A stretch of 64,000 bases of DNA from Daphnia carinata (lineage: Eukaryota > Arthropoda > Branchiopoda > Diplostraca > Daphniidae): positions 6,414,303-6,478,302 of the forward strand of contig NC_081332.1 in the NCBI RefSeq assembly GCF_022539665.2, written 5' to 3'. Numbering within the stretch: position 1 is the first letter of the stretch; each line of letters opens with the position of its first letter. Positions 12,027-23,953 of the stretch are shown in pieces. Under the pieces are notes generated by a model. That model saw only the letters and a list, made by a program, of their open reading frames with translations. It did no database searches and was not told the origin of the DNA. The position numbers and the translations under genes were made by a program.

Positions 12027-13490
12027 TTAGCCTTCCCTTGTTTTCCTTACGAGATCCGGCAGTTGACAGATGAGATACAATTTGTAATCAAACCGATTCA
12101 GATAATCAAAATCGTAAACGTGCCAGCATCCTTGAACAGTTTGTCCTTCACGGAAGTCTTTGACGATCAAAAAAAGACGATCTCTGATACAACCTGTGTT
12201 CTTGGTGGCGTCTCTTTCCTGCCGGTCAGCCTCGCGAATCATTTCGTTATAGTATTCGATTGGCCCACAGAAATTTTCGTACTCACTCGTATTGTTGGCA
12301 TTCCGGTCGATATACGTTCGAATCTGTAGGTCTTCAATGTCCAGTAGGGTTTTTGTATCATCGGCCCAGTGAACTTCGGTTGGATTCTCGGATGAAACAT
12401 TAAAATAGCCACCGCTCCAGATAAGTGTTCGTCTTTGTGGGTCCCCATTGTCTTCTCCGAATATCTCAAAGGTATGACGCTCCACGATTTTGTTGATCTC
12501 AGTATCACGAGCTAACGTAACAGGGGACAGCATTTGAGCTCCAGGAGCGAAGTTTTGACAGGTCTCAACGGCAACTCGATAGGAACCTCGGCCGGAAAAA
12601 ATAGCAAATTCGTTTGCCAATACTTCGTTATTTGCCTCCTGCCGAAAATCTCCCATGACCTTACGTTCAAACCTAAAAGGAAGGCTGGTTGTTGAAATTT
12701 GGCAAACAAAGTTGAATTCGAGATGTTCGGTTTCGTAAATCAGTGAGCTATATAGTTGCCAGCAGCCGTTTTTAGGTGACCGATAGTCTTTGACTACGTA
12801 AATCAGAGGATTAGTGATTGCGCCTTTCTCCTTTAGTTCAGCCATTGAAATTCGAAGAATTTTGCTTGCCTGACTGGGATTGCAGAAATTTTGGTGCCAT
12901 TCGGATACACTGGTATCATCTATCCAGCGCATTCGATTTATTCCGTCAAGCTCCAAGTCTATGTATCCACCAGTCCATAATTGCTTTCTGAATCCAGTGA
13001 AGATATTATCGTCGTCAGCAAATAACTGGTCATACAGGCCCTCGATACGCTTGTCAAACAATTTTTCCTGTTTTTCAGACTGTATGGTCGTCAGATTGCC
13101 ACCTCCACCAGGCAGAGATGCACACACCTGCTGAGCTTTCGAAAAGGACATTCGGTTGGCATAGAAATAATATCTATAGTTGGGTGAAATTTGCAGGTCT
13201 TCTGCTAAGAAAGTATGACCCACTGTACGGTTTGCAATGCAACGCAGAGGCACCGTGTTATGGCTCGATGTTGTTTCTAGTTCTTTTCCCACTGTAGAAT
13301 CATTGAAGAAGAAAACTCCGATAACAATGAGTGCAATCAGGACCAGCACGCTGCAAAATACGCCGATAGTTATTCTCCGATTCCATTCAGGATGATTCCT
13401 CAGACGAGAGCGATGATGGACTCCATCCTGATACACATAGCTTTTACTTGGACGATGTGTAGGCTTACTGAGAATTATTTCTTCGACCAT
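12027..13490 (-). CDS. Type II membrane protein with two C-type-lectin-like domains
   Basis: An uninterrupted 487-residue frame that starts at a true ATG (13490) and has no introns. A basic cytoplasmic tail of about 40 residues is followed by one hydrophobic segment (about 41-63) with no signal peptide, so the C-terminus should be extracellular. Two related modules follow, about 105-265 and 285-480. Each shows the fold signature YFYANRMSFSKAQQVC or FAIFSGRGSYRVAVETC, then a WTGGY or WSGGYF core, an RWIDD or HWADD turn, and a closing GCW...FVCQ or GCW...LICQ. The EPN/QPD and WND calcium- and sugar-binding motifs are not seen, so carbohydrate binding is doubtful. Several N-glycosylation sites are present. 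A receptor or adhesion role is inferred. Lineage-specific CTLD expansions are common in crustaceans, and I assign no gene name. Confidence 0.85.
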   Translation of the reverse strand: MVEEIILSKPTHRPSKSYVYQDGVHHRSRLRNHPEWNRRITIGVFCSVLVLIALIVIGVFFFNDSTVGKELETTSSHNTVPLRCIANRTVGHTFLAEDLQISPNYRYYFYANRMSFSKAQQVCASLPGGGGNLTTIQSEKQEKLFDKRIEGLYDQLFADDDNIFTGFRKQLWTGGYIDLELDGINRMRWIDDTSVSEWHQNFCNPSQASKILRISMAELKEKGAITNPLIYVVKDYRSPKNGCWQLYSSLIYETEHLEFNFVCQISTTSLPFRFERKVMGDFRQEANNEVLANEFAIFSGRGSYRVAVETCQNFAPGAQMLSPVTLARDTEINKIVERHTFEIFGEDNGDPQRRTLIWSGGYFNVSSENPTEVHWADDTKTLLDIEDLQIRTYIDRNANNTSEYENFCGPIEYYNEMIREADRQERDATKNTGCIRDRLFLIVKDFREGQTVQGCWHVYDFDYLNRFDYKLYLICQLPDLVRKTREG

Positions 13491-15291
13491 TCTGTTCAGG
13501 AGTGGTGTGCAGTGTTAGCAATGAATAGGAAATGCCTCATATATGTCGAAATGAATGTCCGAGTGCGTAATAATTTCAGAATTTTTCAGGCTTTTTTCAT
13601 TTGAGAAAACCAACCAACTAAAAAGCTGATGTCTTCGTTAAAATCAATATTGACAACAGATTATAACCCTCGAAGTTCATTCACTATAAATGGCTTTCGA
13701 ATATTCATAAGAAACATATGGTTTTGGTTGTTGACAACTGCTAGCGAAACATTTCATCATTGCTAGAAAAAAGCGGGGATTTTCCTGGTCCCACAAGAGT
13801 AAAAACCCGCAAAGGATACACACGTAAAATAACATACTGCATGAAATTTACAATTGCCTTAGAATGCAACTACTTCTGTGAAATTACTAGTTATTACTTC
13901 AACCGAAAATTTTGTTAAGCCATTAATTAACTGTAGCTCAATACGTCTTACGTATCCAATCAAGTCAAGTTGCTCAGCAGCGCCTCTAGCAAGAGCAATG
14001 GGAAACTCAGGCTATAGCGGGATTTTAAACAAGAAAATGTAAACGTACATGTTATTTGAAGTTTAACTGCGAGATCGTCTAACAAAAAAATTGATGAAAT
14101 CAGACGGAGAAATTATAACATTTCATGTAGGTACTTAATAGTGAGCAGTTACCAATTAAATTTGGACGTGGATGCAGTCAGAAGAAAAACATCAAGACCA
14201 CGTTATGTTAAATGACAATTTATTGTACGATCTCATTCGAGTTTGTTCCGCGCGGGACACGATCCATCTCATTTTGACTTCTTCCGGCCCTTCCTGAAAT
14301 AAAGTGACTGGGTTTAGGCCAAAATCATCATGTTACAACATTTTTCAGAATAAAGATGTCTGTAGGGGGTAAAGGGAGAGCAGATGTTGGCGAAATGTTC
14401 TTCTGGGAGTACTGCACGAAACACGCCATTAGATAATAGCTAAAGAATTCACGAAAAGTTACAGGCTAGTCTAAATCAATTTACCGGTCGTGTTAATTGA
14501 TTAGGGTAAAAAAAATTACGAGATAGAGAAGAGATGTCGTAGGGGATAGTAACACTGAGGCAAAGCATCGTCGTTGAGCAACACACAAGATAAATGTGAC
14601 AAGCGCGTACACGTAATAGAAATGGTTTTTAAATCAAAATATGAACGTTGGTCATCACTTCTAAACCAGAAACACTGCAATTAAAATCGTACACTATTAT
14701 TACGAAAGAAAAGCTACGTGACATCCACTTGAAATAGAAATGACGCGGTCGGGTTAGCTTTCGATATTGTCGCTAACAATTGCACCAGAAAATGATTCTG
14801 GTATACGTTTCATTTCCTTTCGTTTTCAACTGTCTCATCCAACACACGTACACACAAAAAAATAAACAAAAATGAAAGGAAAGAAAAAAGAAAAACGAGA
14901 TTACGAAGTGGTGCAAGGTCAGAAGTCCAATAATAGCGACAATGTTTGGAAAATGACGAGACAAACAGAGGAAGAAATTGAAAAAAAAATGAGACTGGAG
15001 AGCACTGACGCGTTAAAGTTGGCAATGTACAAAGGGGCGAGGGATGTGTACACTGGCACATTTGAATGGAGAGGCAGTGGCTTATGAAATACATGGAAAT
15101 GATAAGGGATAGATGACTACACTCTCTTATACTAATGCACTTTTCGGTAGTTTGGCCAATCCGATGTGCCTGCAGCAGACTTGTCTTTTTAGTTCATCAA
15201 TATTTTGTAACTTTTTCTTACTAATTGGTAACTTAAAAATTGCAGATACCTCTTTCAAGGATGGAGCCTACAACACAGATGGCCATATGGT
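13491..15291. other. Intergenic region between Ptp69D-like and lectin genes
   Basis: About 1.8 kb. The left part should hold the promoter of the minus-strand lectin gene; a minus-strand TATAAT-like box lies near 13660. The right part is the 3' flank or 3' UTR of the phosphatase gene. A plus-strand open frame at 14872-15087 encodes a low-complexity lysine-rich peptide opposite a T/C-rich strand and is not considered a gene. Confidence 0.55.
14219..14224 (-). promoter_or_regulatory. Possible distal poly(A) signal, minus strand
   Basis: Minus-strand AATAAA. It sits just downstream of a good 3' splice site (TTTATTTCAG, about 14297) followed by a short open frame ending KGRKKSK-stop. It could end the phosphatase transcript through a spliced 3' UTR, or a separate small transcript. 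Confidence 0.3.
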
Positions 15292-18200
15292 TCATAAATA
15301 ATTGGCCAAGGCGTCGTACAGGAAGGCATACTGCATTGGGTACTCCACCATACGAGCCCTTTGCGAGCGCAGTTTTCTGACTGTACTGAAAACATCGACG
15401 TATTCTTCTGTTTTAGCTTGTTCGATCAGAATGCATAAGGCGGCCATAATTGAGCTACGAACGCTGCCAGTGCTGCAATGGATGCAGGCCGATCCGGGCT
15501 GGAGTTGTCGTGCACGGGCAGCAATGGCTTCGGACGCAACAGTTACAAAATGGCAGATCTGCTGGGGTGGCGGAACTGAGTCATCTTCCACACCGTTCGT
15601 ACAGTGTCCCCAGCCGATGTACTGAATTTGCGTTGTCCGGATCTCTTCGCGAGTCTTGGTACTACGAATAACAAAGTCACGCTGGATATAGCCCGGCAAT
15701 GTGACTGTTGAAACGTGTTTGACAACGATATGATCGTGAGTGGCTTCTTGATCATCATCAGGCCAATATTGTGGGCAGCAGGAAGTATCTGACGCATCCC
15801 CCATTTCTGACAGCATGACTATGACTACAATATTGTGCTCCAGCACCATTCTCCAGAAATCGCGCTGGGTCGATTCCATTGGATCTTGTGTCAGAATGAA
15901 ACACTCAGAGTTGTCGTACCCTTCAACGAACGAGGCGTTAATATAAGTCGAGTAATCTCTTCCTGCTACTGGCGTTAAGATGACACGATTTCGATCAAAA
16001 GGAATGGCTGTTTCATAGCGATTCTTGATTCGGTTTTCTTCTGATGACGCTACACTCATCGGTTTTCGATCATCGAATGGCTGTTCAAGCCTATCAAACT
16101 CCTCTTCGAGTAGGGATTTAGTTCGGCCTTCCGTTTTCATTCGCAAGTTAATCAGCGTATTCTGGTATAAGATACAGAAATCGTTTATAAGCTACAACTT
16201 GATTAAATGGTGCGAAGACATACCTGAAAACTTGCTACGGCAATCTCCGTATTCCCAAATTGCACCCATTCCATGAGCGTCCGGTATACAAAAATGTATT
16301 GCCGAAGCGATTGGACCAAAAAATTACGCTGATGACGGAGATCGCACACCGTGTTCAATACAGAAATAGCGCCTTCTTCCTCGATCTGCTGAATCAAATG
16401 ATCGATGGCCACTAAAGTACCCGTTCGACCTACGCCGGCGCTACAATGGATTAAGATGGGTCCACGGTCAGTGCTGTAATCTTCATTCAAGCGGCGGAGA
16501 AAGCGTAGAATTCCAGTGGCATGCTCTGGTGCCTGGAAATCCTTCCAGACTAGGTAATGGTATTGGAAAACAGGGCGAACTTCGCGTTCCATAATGCCCA
16601 ATTCAGGATCAGTTGGAGTGCCAGCTTTGGGTCGTGAAACCTGATAGAAAAATTATCGATTAGAACAATCCGTACGCATATGGCAAGTTAGAAAATGACA
16701 AACCTGAAGCTCTCTCACAACGTATTCTGAATAGCGTTTTTCTTTGACATGGATCACACGGATATCGCCGAAAGTCTTGTCCCCTCTAGGACTTTTAAGT
16801 GTACCGATCACCGTTTGTTGTTGGATGTCGACCGTGCTGCCATTAGACGGCGAGTGCGTGGTGCCGCCATTCGATTGCGTTTCAGCCACTGGATCAACAT
16901 AAAGCGGTTCGGGAGTAGAGGCATTTCTTGATGGGTCAGGATCTGGCCAATACTGAAAGCACTTTGTTTTATTGTACTCTTCTACGTTGGTAAGCATGAC
17001 GATAATTTCTACACGTTGTTCCCATGCCATGCGCCAGAAGTCAAACACGGTTCCTTCCATTGGACCTTGTGCACAAACAAACTTCTTTCGCTCTTTGTAA
17101 CCCATGACGAAGTTTGCGTTAATATATTCGGACTGCGAATCTCCGTTAATGGTGTTCAACTTTACTCGTGTCTGGTCATATGCTAGTATTTTAAAAATAG
17201 TTAAAAAGTTAGAGCTTTCCGTTCAGCAGAATTCATGTGATCGACAAATATATGCAGTGCTTACCTTTGATATCAGGATAGCGATTTTTGGGCATGTTCT
17301 CTCTAGTATCTGAAGCTCGAGTAGTCCGATCAACGAAACGCTCGGGTAAAAGTTCGTATTCGTGTTGAAACCCGTAATCAGCATTCTGGTGGCGCTCAAT
17401 AAATGCTTGAAGTATTTCTTGTTTCGGTATAGGGGCGGCGGAAGTGCTCGGTGGTGATACGAGTAAATGGCGGCCATCCCGGAACCGACTCCATAAATGA
17501 CGGCACGAGCTACTCAATGACATTTCTACTCCTTCGCTTTGAGCGACATGTTTGGAGTAACGACGCAAGAAGAAGAGACTGCTGACAATCAACAACAAGA
17601 CAAATGCCAGCCCGCACAAAATTCCCAACGCAACCATAAGCACAACAGAGCGGTCGGCTGCTTGGTAAGACGGGATCGGTTTCGGCGTCATGGGTGCCGC
17701 ATACTGGCTGTAGACGCTTTCAACCTGTCCACGAATATTCGGGGAAAATAGCTGCAAAAATTTCAAATAGCCTAACGTTAGCGCACGTTGATATTGTAAT
17801 GGCAAAAAATTTGCGTACCCGAACAAACAAGGTATAGTTGCTCTCTGGAACCAAGACTCCATCGTCGGACAGCACCTCAAGGTTGATCATATTAGAAGGC
17901 GAATCTCGGGATGAGCTCCTTTCAACACGATCCAATTTGTCTTCGTCATCTAGTTCTTCTAATTGGATGTCTGCTTCAGAAATCTTCGGCCATTGAATGA
18001 CAGAGCATGATTTGCACGGTGGATTCCTTTTATCGATGCGACTGCCATCACCCAAAGAAACATGGTCAGATGGAAGCCGATCGTAATCAAACAGTTCGGC
18101 TATATATGCTCCAGCTCCCTGCCTATGAACTTCTTCGTATGTCGATAGCGGCAGAAGATGCGGCTCTGGCAGCGAAGTAAGTAGCTTGCCCTCCAACATT

Positions 18201-20107
18201 TTAACTAGCACAACAGAGTAGCAGCAAATGGGGCCTTTTCTCTGTGATATCTTGGGAAGGCTAGTCCGTAAACCCCACCTCTCAGCCCTTTGGTACCGCG
18301 TCAACGAAAGCCCACCAAAGTTTTCTTTATCAGGTATGGAAGGTGGCATTTGGCACGTGGCGTGTGATGCCTCCCCATGTTGTACTCTTGTTTCAGCTTT
18401 TACTTGGACACTGAAGTTTGTATTAGGTGGAATGTCATCAAAGAGTGCAGTAAATTTCGTGCCATCCACGTTCTGAGTCATGGGACCAAAGTCGTCCCGT
18501 TGCTGTTGATTTAGCTCGTTCAAGTAGTGTGCAACTCCGCGTAAACTTACCTGAAAAAAAAATACGACTTCTCGTTAGCGTGAAAAAAAACTAGTTATAT
18601 CCACTTTAGACGAACAGACCGAAAAACGGATAATTTGTCCATTTGGGTGCGCTGGAGCTTCCCAAGTGACGGTAACGAAGTATCGATTTCCATTTCGGTC
18701 ACACAACATCTTCACGTTACGGGGTGGCGAAGGCTCCCCATCGATAGTATTGCCCTTGACGGGCACAGAGAAGTTTCCACAATGACCAGTGTACCGATGA
18801 CATGCTTTGACCTTGAATAAGTACATGGTAGCCGGTTTCAGATTTGTGAAGAGATGGACTGGCGAACCATCTGCTGCTGGTATTCGAATGATTGTCTCTT
18901 TGCCTCCTTCAGTATCTTTGTAGGATGACACATAATGTCCGATGAGATGGCGAATTTCCTCTGGTGGTGCAGTCCAACCGAGAGTGAACGAATTCGATGT
19001 TGAGCCTTTAATGTCAACAACGGGGATGTACTCGGCTTCTGCGGATAGGGTCCTAACCGCCTCTTTATATTTATCAGGATGACTTCTACCCATCACGTTT
19101 TCTGCTTCGATTTGGATACGGTACGCTACGTCGGGCTCGAGATCACTGATTACCAGACTTGTTGCCGATACGTTTGGCGCAACACGACTATACTGCCAGT
19201 TGTTTTCGCCTTCCTTCATATATTTGATATGATAACTTCGTATCGGAAGATTTCCGTTGTTTAGAGTCCAATTAAGGTAGATGCTACCATTGCCTACTCC
19301 TAAAGCAAAATCGATTTCCACTTCAGGCTTAGTTTGGACGAAAAGAGGTACGGGCTTGCTTTCCATTCCGGCTTTGTTGGTAGCATGGCATACGTAAGTG
19401 CCATTATCAGAACGCCCGACATTGTCAAATTCTATCTTGGATGACACCGACGTTCCCTCTTGCAGGTGGGTTACAGTAAGTTTCTGCGAACTTGATTTAA
19501 TTTCAACTCCATTGAAAGTCCACGATATGTTGGGTGCCGGATATCCATTAGCCGAGCAATATAAAGAAGCAAACGAGCTAACGTTCACCGTTGCATCTTT
19601 TGTCAGATTGATCTTCGGAATAACTGGAAAGAGTATTTGGGCACTTTTTTCAGATTTTTGCACACCATTCTGGTCTCTCTCAATTGAAACCCTGCATGTT
19701 AAGTTTCCAAAATTGGAGATGTCACAGGGCAACATCAAGTAATATATGGCAGATCCATTAAAGTCTTCAGTTGATTTCCAACGTTCTTCATTCACTTCTT
19801 TTCCATTGAGTAACCAAGTTGCTTTGATTCCACTTGTTTCATGGTGTTGGGCAAATTTAGCTTCACATGTCACAGTTAGTGGGCAATCACTGGAAAATTT
19901 GAGGTTTTCCACGATCAAGCAGTCTGCAGGAAAAAAAAATTTATCTATTATATCTAATGAAAAGAGGTTGGAAAGGAACTCACCTGCGGAACAAATAATT
20001 CCAGCAATGACTATGAAAACGACAGAACAGGAAAGCCATTTTGAGATTTCTGAATGTTTATTTAGTGTCAGAAAAGATGATTTCATTCTAGTCTTGATTT
20101 TTCCCAT
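15292..20107 (-). CDS. Ptp69D: Receptor protein tyrosine phosphatase, Ptp69D-like
   Basis: Seven exons: 20107-19984, 19923-18620, 18550-17819, 17751-17265, 17182-16704, 16640-16224, 16161-15292. All junctions are GT-AG, introns are 60-82 bp, phases are consistent, and the product is 1470 residues. In order it has a signal peptide ending near residue 41, two Ig domains (about 42-235), three FN3 domains (about 240-540), a membrane-proximal region, a transmembrane helix (about 755-782), and tandem phosphatase domains. This is the layout and approximate length of fly Ptp69D, an axon-guidance receptor. D1 keeps the active loop [10 protein letters not shown] with Cys1108, but its WPD loop reads WKDFQAP. 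D2 has [10 protein letters not shown] (Cys1410) and no WPD aspartate (region YIGWGHC), so D2 is probably inactive. The last FN3 is split by an intron with a weak GTCTGT donor. A lysine-rich juxtamembrane segment follows the helix. Orthology is inferred from architecture. Confidence 0.92.
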
Positions 20108-22851
20108 ATTTTCAGCAGCTTCAATCAGCTAGGTAGCTGACCAAGTCACTCCTGCATAGCAACAACAAAATCAATGGTCAGAATCACATAAAAACTATCA
20201 AAAATTTACACTATGATTGATCAAGAAGAAACAATAGACATCAATTTTACTTTTTCACCGGCTTTCCAGTTCTAAGCCGACTATGTACAAGTTGAGTTCA
20301 GGTGGATTCAAGACTATAGAGGACAAGCTAAGCAGCTAATGTCATTAAAGAGCGGCGGAACAAATAAGAATGGGAGGCAAATCAGAGAACAACTTACGTG
20401 ACAATATTTAGTACTTCAAATGCGGGCACAATCATCAAATGTCAAAACTGTTTCATTTGATGCTGACGATTATCACACAATTCTTGCTAGAGGGAGAAGC
20501 AAAAACGCAAAAAAACGAAATAAATTGAGGACGCCATGGCAAGAGTTAGCCACCTAGCGATCAAACACGAAAGGCTGTTTCTGCCAAATTCCAGCCGGCT
20601 TTTTTCAGCAACCGCCACTGTTGTGTGTTTATTAATACAATGTAATACATTCCTTATTTGCATTTACTGCGACGCAGTTGCTACATCTTGGGCGATATTA
20701 TTCGGCATCCCACTCGTCCAGATGGATGTTTAAAGACCTTGGACCTTGAATGGCCATTGTGTTTATGTCTCTACCTTTTTTCCGCTATTAGGCCGTCCAC
20801 ACTGCCATATTGGCATGTTTGCGTCTTCATGCACGTAAAACAAATCGTCACAAAAATCACATAAATTTTTTCCCGACACACTGGGAAAATCTGCGTTTGA
20901 GTGTTATTAAACCAAACCGTAAGCTCCACACCGAATACAAAATGCAAGTTTGCAAGAAAAGTATAGATTCGTCGTTTCAGCATCACGGAAAGATGACAAG
21001 AATCTGTGATTCGAAATTTCTTCTACCTGAGAATGACAAAATTTTATCTGCGTTCTTAACAACATCTACAACCATTTCACGCATTTTACTGATGAGGTCA
21101 TAATTCTGATAATATAGTCTGTAAACATTTTATGAAAAAAAAAAGAGGTAAATTCTCAAACAGTATAACAAATCCTCGGGTAGTTATGTAAAAGCTAATG
21201 ATGGGAGCGCCTTCACAGTTTAATCACGAATTGCGTGGTTGCAGTCTAGTAGAGGATAATGACATAGAATTATTCCACGATCACCGGATCATTTTACAAC
21301 GATTTCAAGAAGACATGTAGCTATAGAAAGTCTGGCGGGAAGACAATTTATGAAGATTGCTTAATGTTTCTGAAACCGCAGCTTGATGTTGGATCTCTTT
21401 AAGTTAACGCATGTTTTCTCAATTGAATAGCTCGTCTGAGAGACCGATGCGCTATACTGTCATTTGTATACATTCGCACTGTGATGAGTGTGATCCTTCA
21501 ACATCCCCAGCAGCGGGCTGTAACTGTGTTCGGAACTAGAAAGGCACATGGCTGCCACCCTTCTTCCCGTCATTTTGCAGATTGAACAAACAAAATTCGA
21601 AGACGGAAACCACAGCCCGCATGGCCTCTGATGTTTATCAAGAAACGTGTAGCCTGCGTCCAATCTGTGAATGTTTACGCAATTTGTCTCGAAATGGTGT
21701 GTAAATAGAACGGATGTTGGTACAGAGTCATAATACCATGTGTCTGAAGGCTGGCTTGGTGTCAATTTCATAAAGTTACTTTGACTTTTGTTCGGTGAAA
21801 GCTTTTACCCCTGTTACCAAACAATTTATTATTTTATTACAAATAAATAATTTAATAAATAACTAAATAATTTAGGGTCTGTTGATTATACATCATAGAT
21901 GGTCATCCTTTAACGAAGTTCTCTTATATTTCGAAACTACAAATTATTTTCTAGCTGTAAAAAGTACGTTAGATGCCCCATATTTAGTTAACTCAGCAGT
22001 AACGTGCCACTATGGTGCTACATTTTATGCAAATTAAAACTCCGGACGCATGGCAAAAGAGGACAATTGTGAGAACTTTCATGATAAAGTGGGTGAAAGT
22101 AGAAAAATAATAATAAAAAACTGTATCTTATTATTACGAAACAACACCACGACATCCGTCCAAGAATGTTGGAGCGCAAGTTTTAAAAGTACGCTCCTAC
22201 TTTCCGCCTTGATGACGTTGCCAATCGTAAATAGAAAATGAATCACAGGAACATGAACAATTTTATTCGTGAGAGTAGCAAAACAGGTAGGCGCGGGATA
22301 CAAGTTATTTGTTTCTGAAGCAGAAAATTGCGCCACGCCCCGGAAACAAGAAGGCGGTTAACCTTGTGATATTTGATTGTCCTTGGACTATCCCGAAGGG
22401 CTTATTCAACATGAGCTTATAAGGTACAGTATGAGTTACAACACCTGTTGCAGTCACATATCTTAGTTATCAGAATATGCGTCTCTTCCAGAGCTTGTCG
22501 ACACATTGAAATAAACCATCATTGCCTTTGTAAAGTCTGATAAAAAAAGAATGTTATATTGCAATCCCAAAAACCATGTAGAATGTAGCCTTTGGTATTA
22601 TCTTGAGTATGTTGAGGCAACACAGCAATATTTGGGAACCATTGCTGTGTTTTTCTTTATTAGTGTTTGCCCATCATATCGTACTGGATATTGCCTAACG
22701 GATCATCCCTGTCGGAAATGTTCAGCGCTGGATGAGTGAAGGGGATGAGGGATCGGGTCCGGTTAAAGGTAATTTGGAGACTAAACGGAGAAAACAGCGA
22801 AACGAGGAAAACGTAAAATCATTCTACATATCAACGAAAAATAAACCAGAT
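20108..22851. other. Intergenic region between RP2-like and Ptp69D-like genes
   Basis: About 2.7 kb. The part next to 20108 should contain the phosphatase promoter and 5' UTR. The part next to 22851 is the 3' flank of the RP2-like gene. A minus-strand ATG-started frame of 103 codons at 21460-21771 has no homopolymers, but I recognise no family and see no supporting signal, so it is not called a gene. Confidence 0.5.
22656..22661 (-). promoter_or_regulatory. poly(A) signal of the RP2-like gene
   Basis: Minus-strand AATAAA, about 190 bases past the stop codon at 22852. Confidence 0.55.
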
Positions 22852-23953
22852 TTACTTGGTACAATGCAAGAGTTCCATTTCATCTAGATGATCTTCTACT
22901 CGATCTTCAACGGGTAGCAACCTCCAATTGCTCGACAAAGAAGACGGTGTAAAATCAAAAATCTCCGACCACCGATTGGCGATTGTCGAATTCAGTCTGG
23001 CATTAGCAAAGTCATCTTTTGGGATAACAAGTTGAATGGATTTAGTTTATGAACAAAAACCCATAAAGTAATAGGTGAGAGGTTGGCAACTGATTGAATC
23101 TTGTGTAACCTGTCAGAAATAATTTTGAATCTAAGCCACAACCTGTGAGAATCTTAAGCCAAATTAAGAATTCTAGGCCAAAATTTATTGTGAATCTAAG
23201 CCAAAATTTGGAAACCCGTACACTTTGCTAGGGAATTGCCAACCCCTCGGTAATCAAGCTTTCGGATTACCACGCTGCCCTGGATAATCGAGCGAAATGC
23301 ATTGAAACTTCATCGCGTAAGACACCTCGATGCTTGGTTGACTGCTACAAAAAATATAGCAGGTTATTTCATTACAATCTCTTGTTCGAAATTGTCCGCA
23401 AGACGTCACGACGAAACACTGACTGCAACTCCGTAAGAAAACGCTGTAATATAAACCAAAAAAATTGCATTATGTTGGTCCTCATATTTGATTCACTGAA
23501 AACAATTTATGATAGATGAATACCTGCCTCTGACTGGCCCCAGAATAATTTTGCAATCCATGCAATCATCGATAAAGATGCTATCGAACGTCCCTGTGAC
23601 AAGAATTAAGCATCGCCTACATCCGTCGATCGTAAATTGCTGTCCTTGGATGACGATGGTTCGATAAATGAATTGACCGTTCATATTTTCTAATTGAAAT
23701 TGGTCCGCATCAATTTCTATTTTTTTATCCCTGTGTTTTGAAACAAACATTCATGTAGTGGCCATGGAAATACAATAAAAATTCTAACATCAAATATGTT
23801 CAAACATAGTCTAGAAAACCAAACTAACCAAGAATAAACGGGCGGATGAATCGGAATCGCATTACTATGACGTATTGGGATCGTTACGTTATTGGCATAA
23901 TCGTTACACTGACTGCTGATCCAGTTTTGAATTAAGTTGAACACGTTACCCAT
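22852..23953 (-). CDS. RP2/TBCC-domain protein, short form
   Basis: Four short exons, only partly visible as open frames: 23953-23829, 23730-23524, 23443-23271, 23015-22852. GT-AG introns are 98, 80 and 255 bp, phases are consistent, and the product is 222 residues. It begins MGN, so glycine 2 could be myristoylated, but the cysteine 3 used for palmitoylation in vertebrate RP2 is absent. After PPVYSWDKK comes the TBCC beta-helix with repeated cysteine rungs: QQFTIDGCRRC, FIDDCMDCKIILGPVRG, VFLRSCSQC, then CGQFRTRDC, which keeps the glutamine and arginine finger used to stimulate ARL3/ARL2-type GTPases. It ends FDFTPSSLSSNWRLLP, matching the end of the RP2 TBCC domain. The NDK-like C-terminal domain of human RP2 (350 residues) is missing. 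The last acceptor (CCCAAAAG) is weak but is the only one in frame. Role inferred: ARL3 GAP in lipidated-protein and ciliary or membrane trafficking. Confidence 0.87.
23127..23212. repeat. Four imperfect 21-bp tandem copies in RP2-like intron 3
   Basis: The core GAATCTAAGCCAAAAT recurs about every 21 bases in four diverged copies, ending just before 23213. It lies entirely inside the 255-bp third intron, which is longer than its neighbours. Confidence 0.65.

Noticed and set aside
14872-15087. Lysine-rich 71-codon frame opposite the 3' flank of the phosphatase gene
   Set aside because: It arises from the A-rich complement of a T/C-rich noncoding stretch.
21460-21771. Minus-strand 103-codon ATG frame upstream of the RP2-like gene
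   Set aside because: Composition is protein-like, but nothing recognisable and no supporting signal; kept only as a remark.
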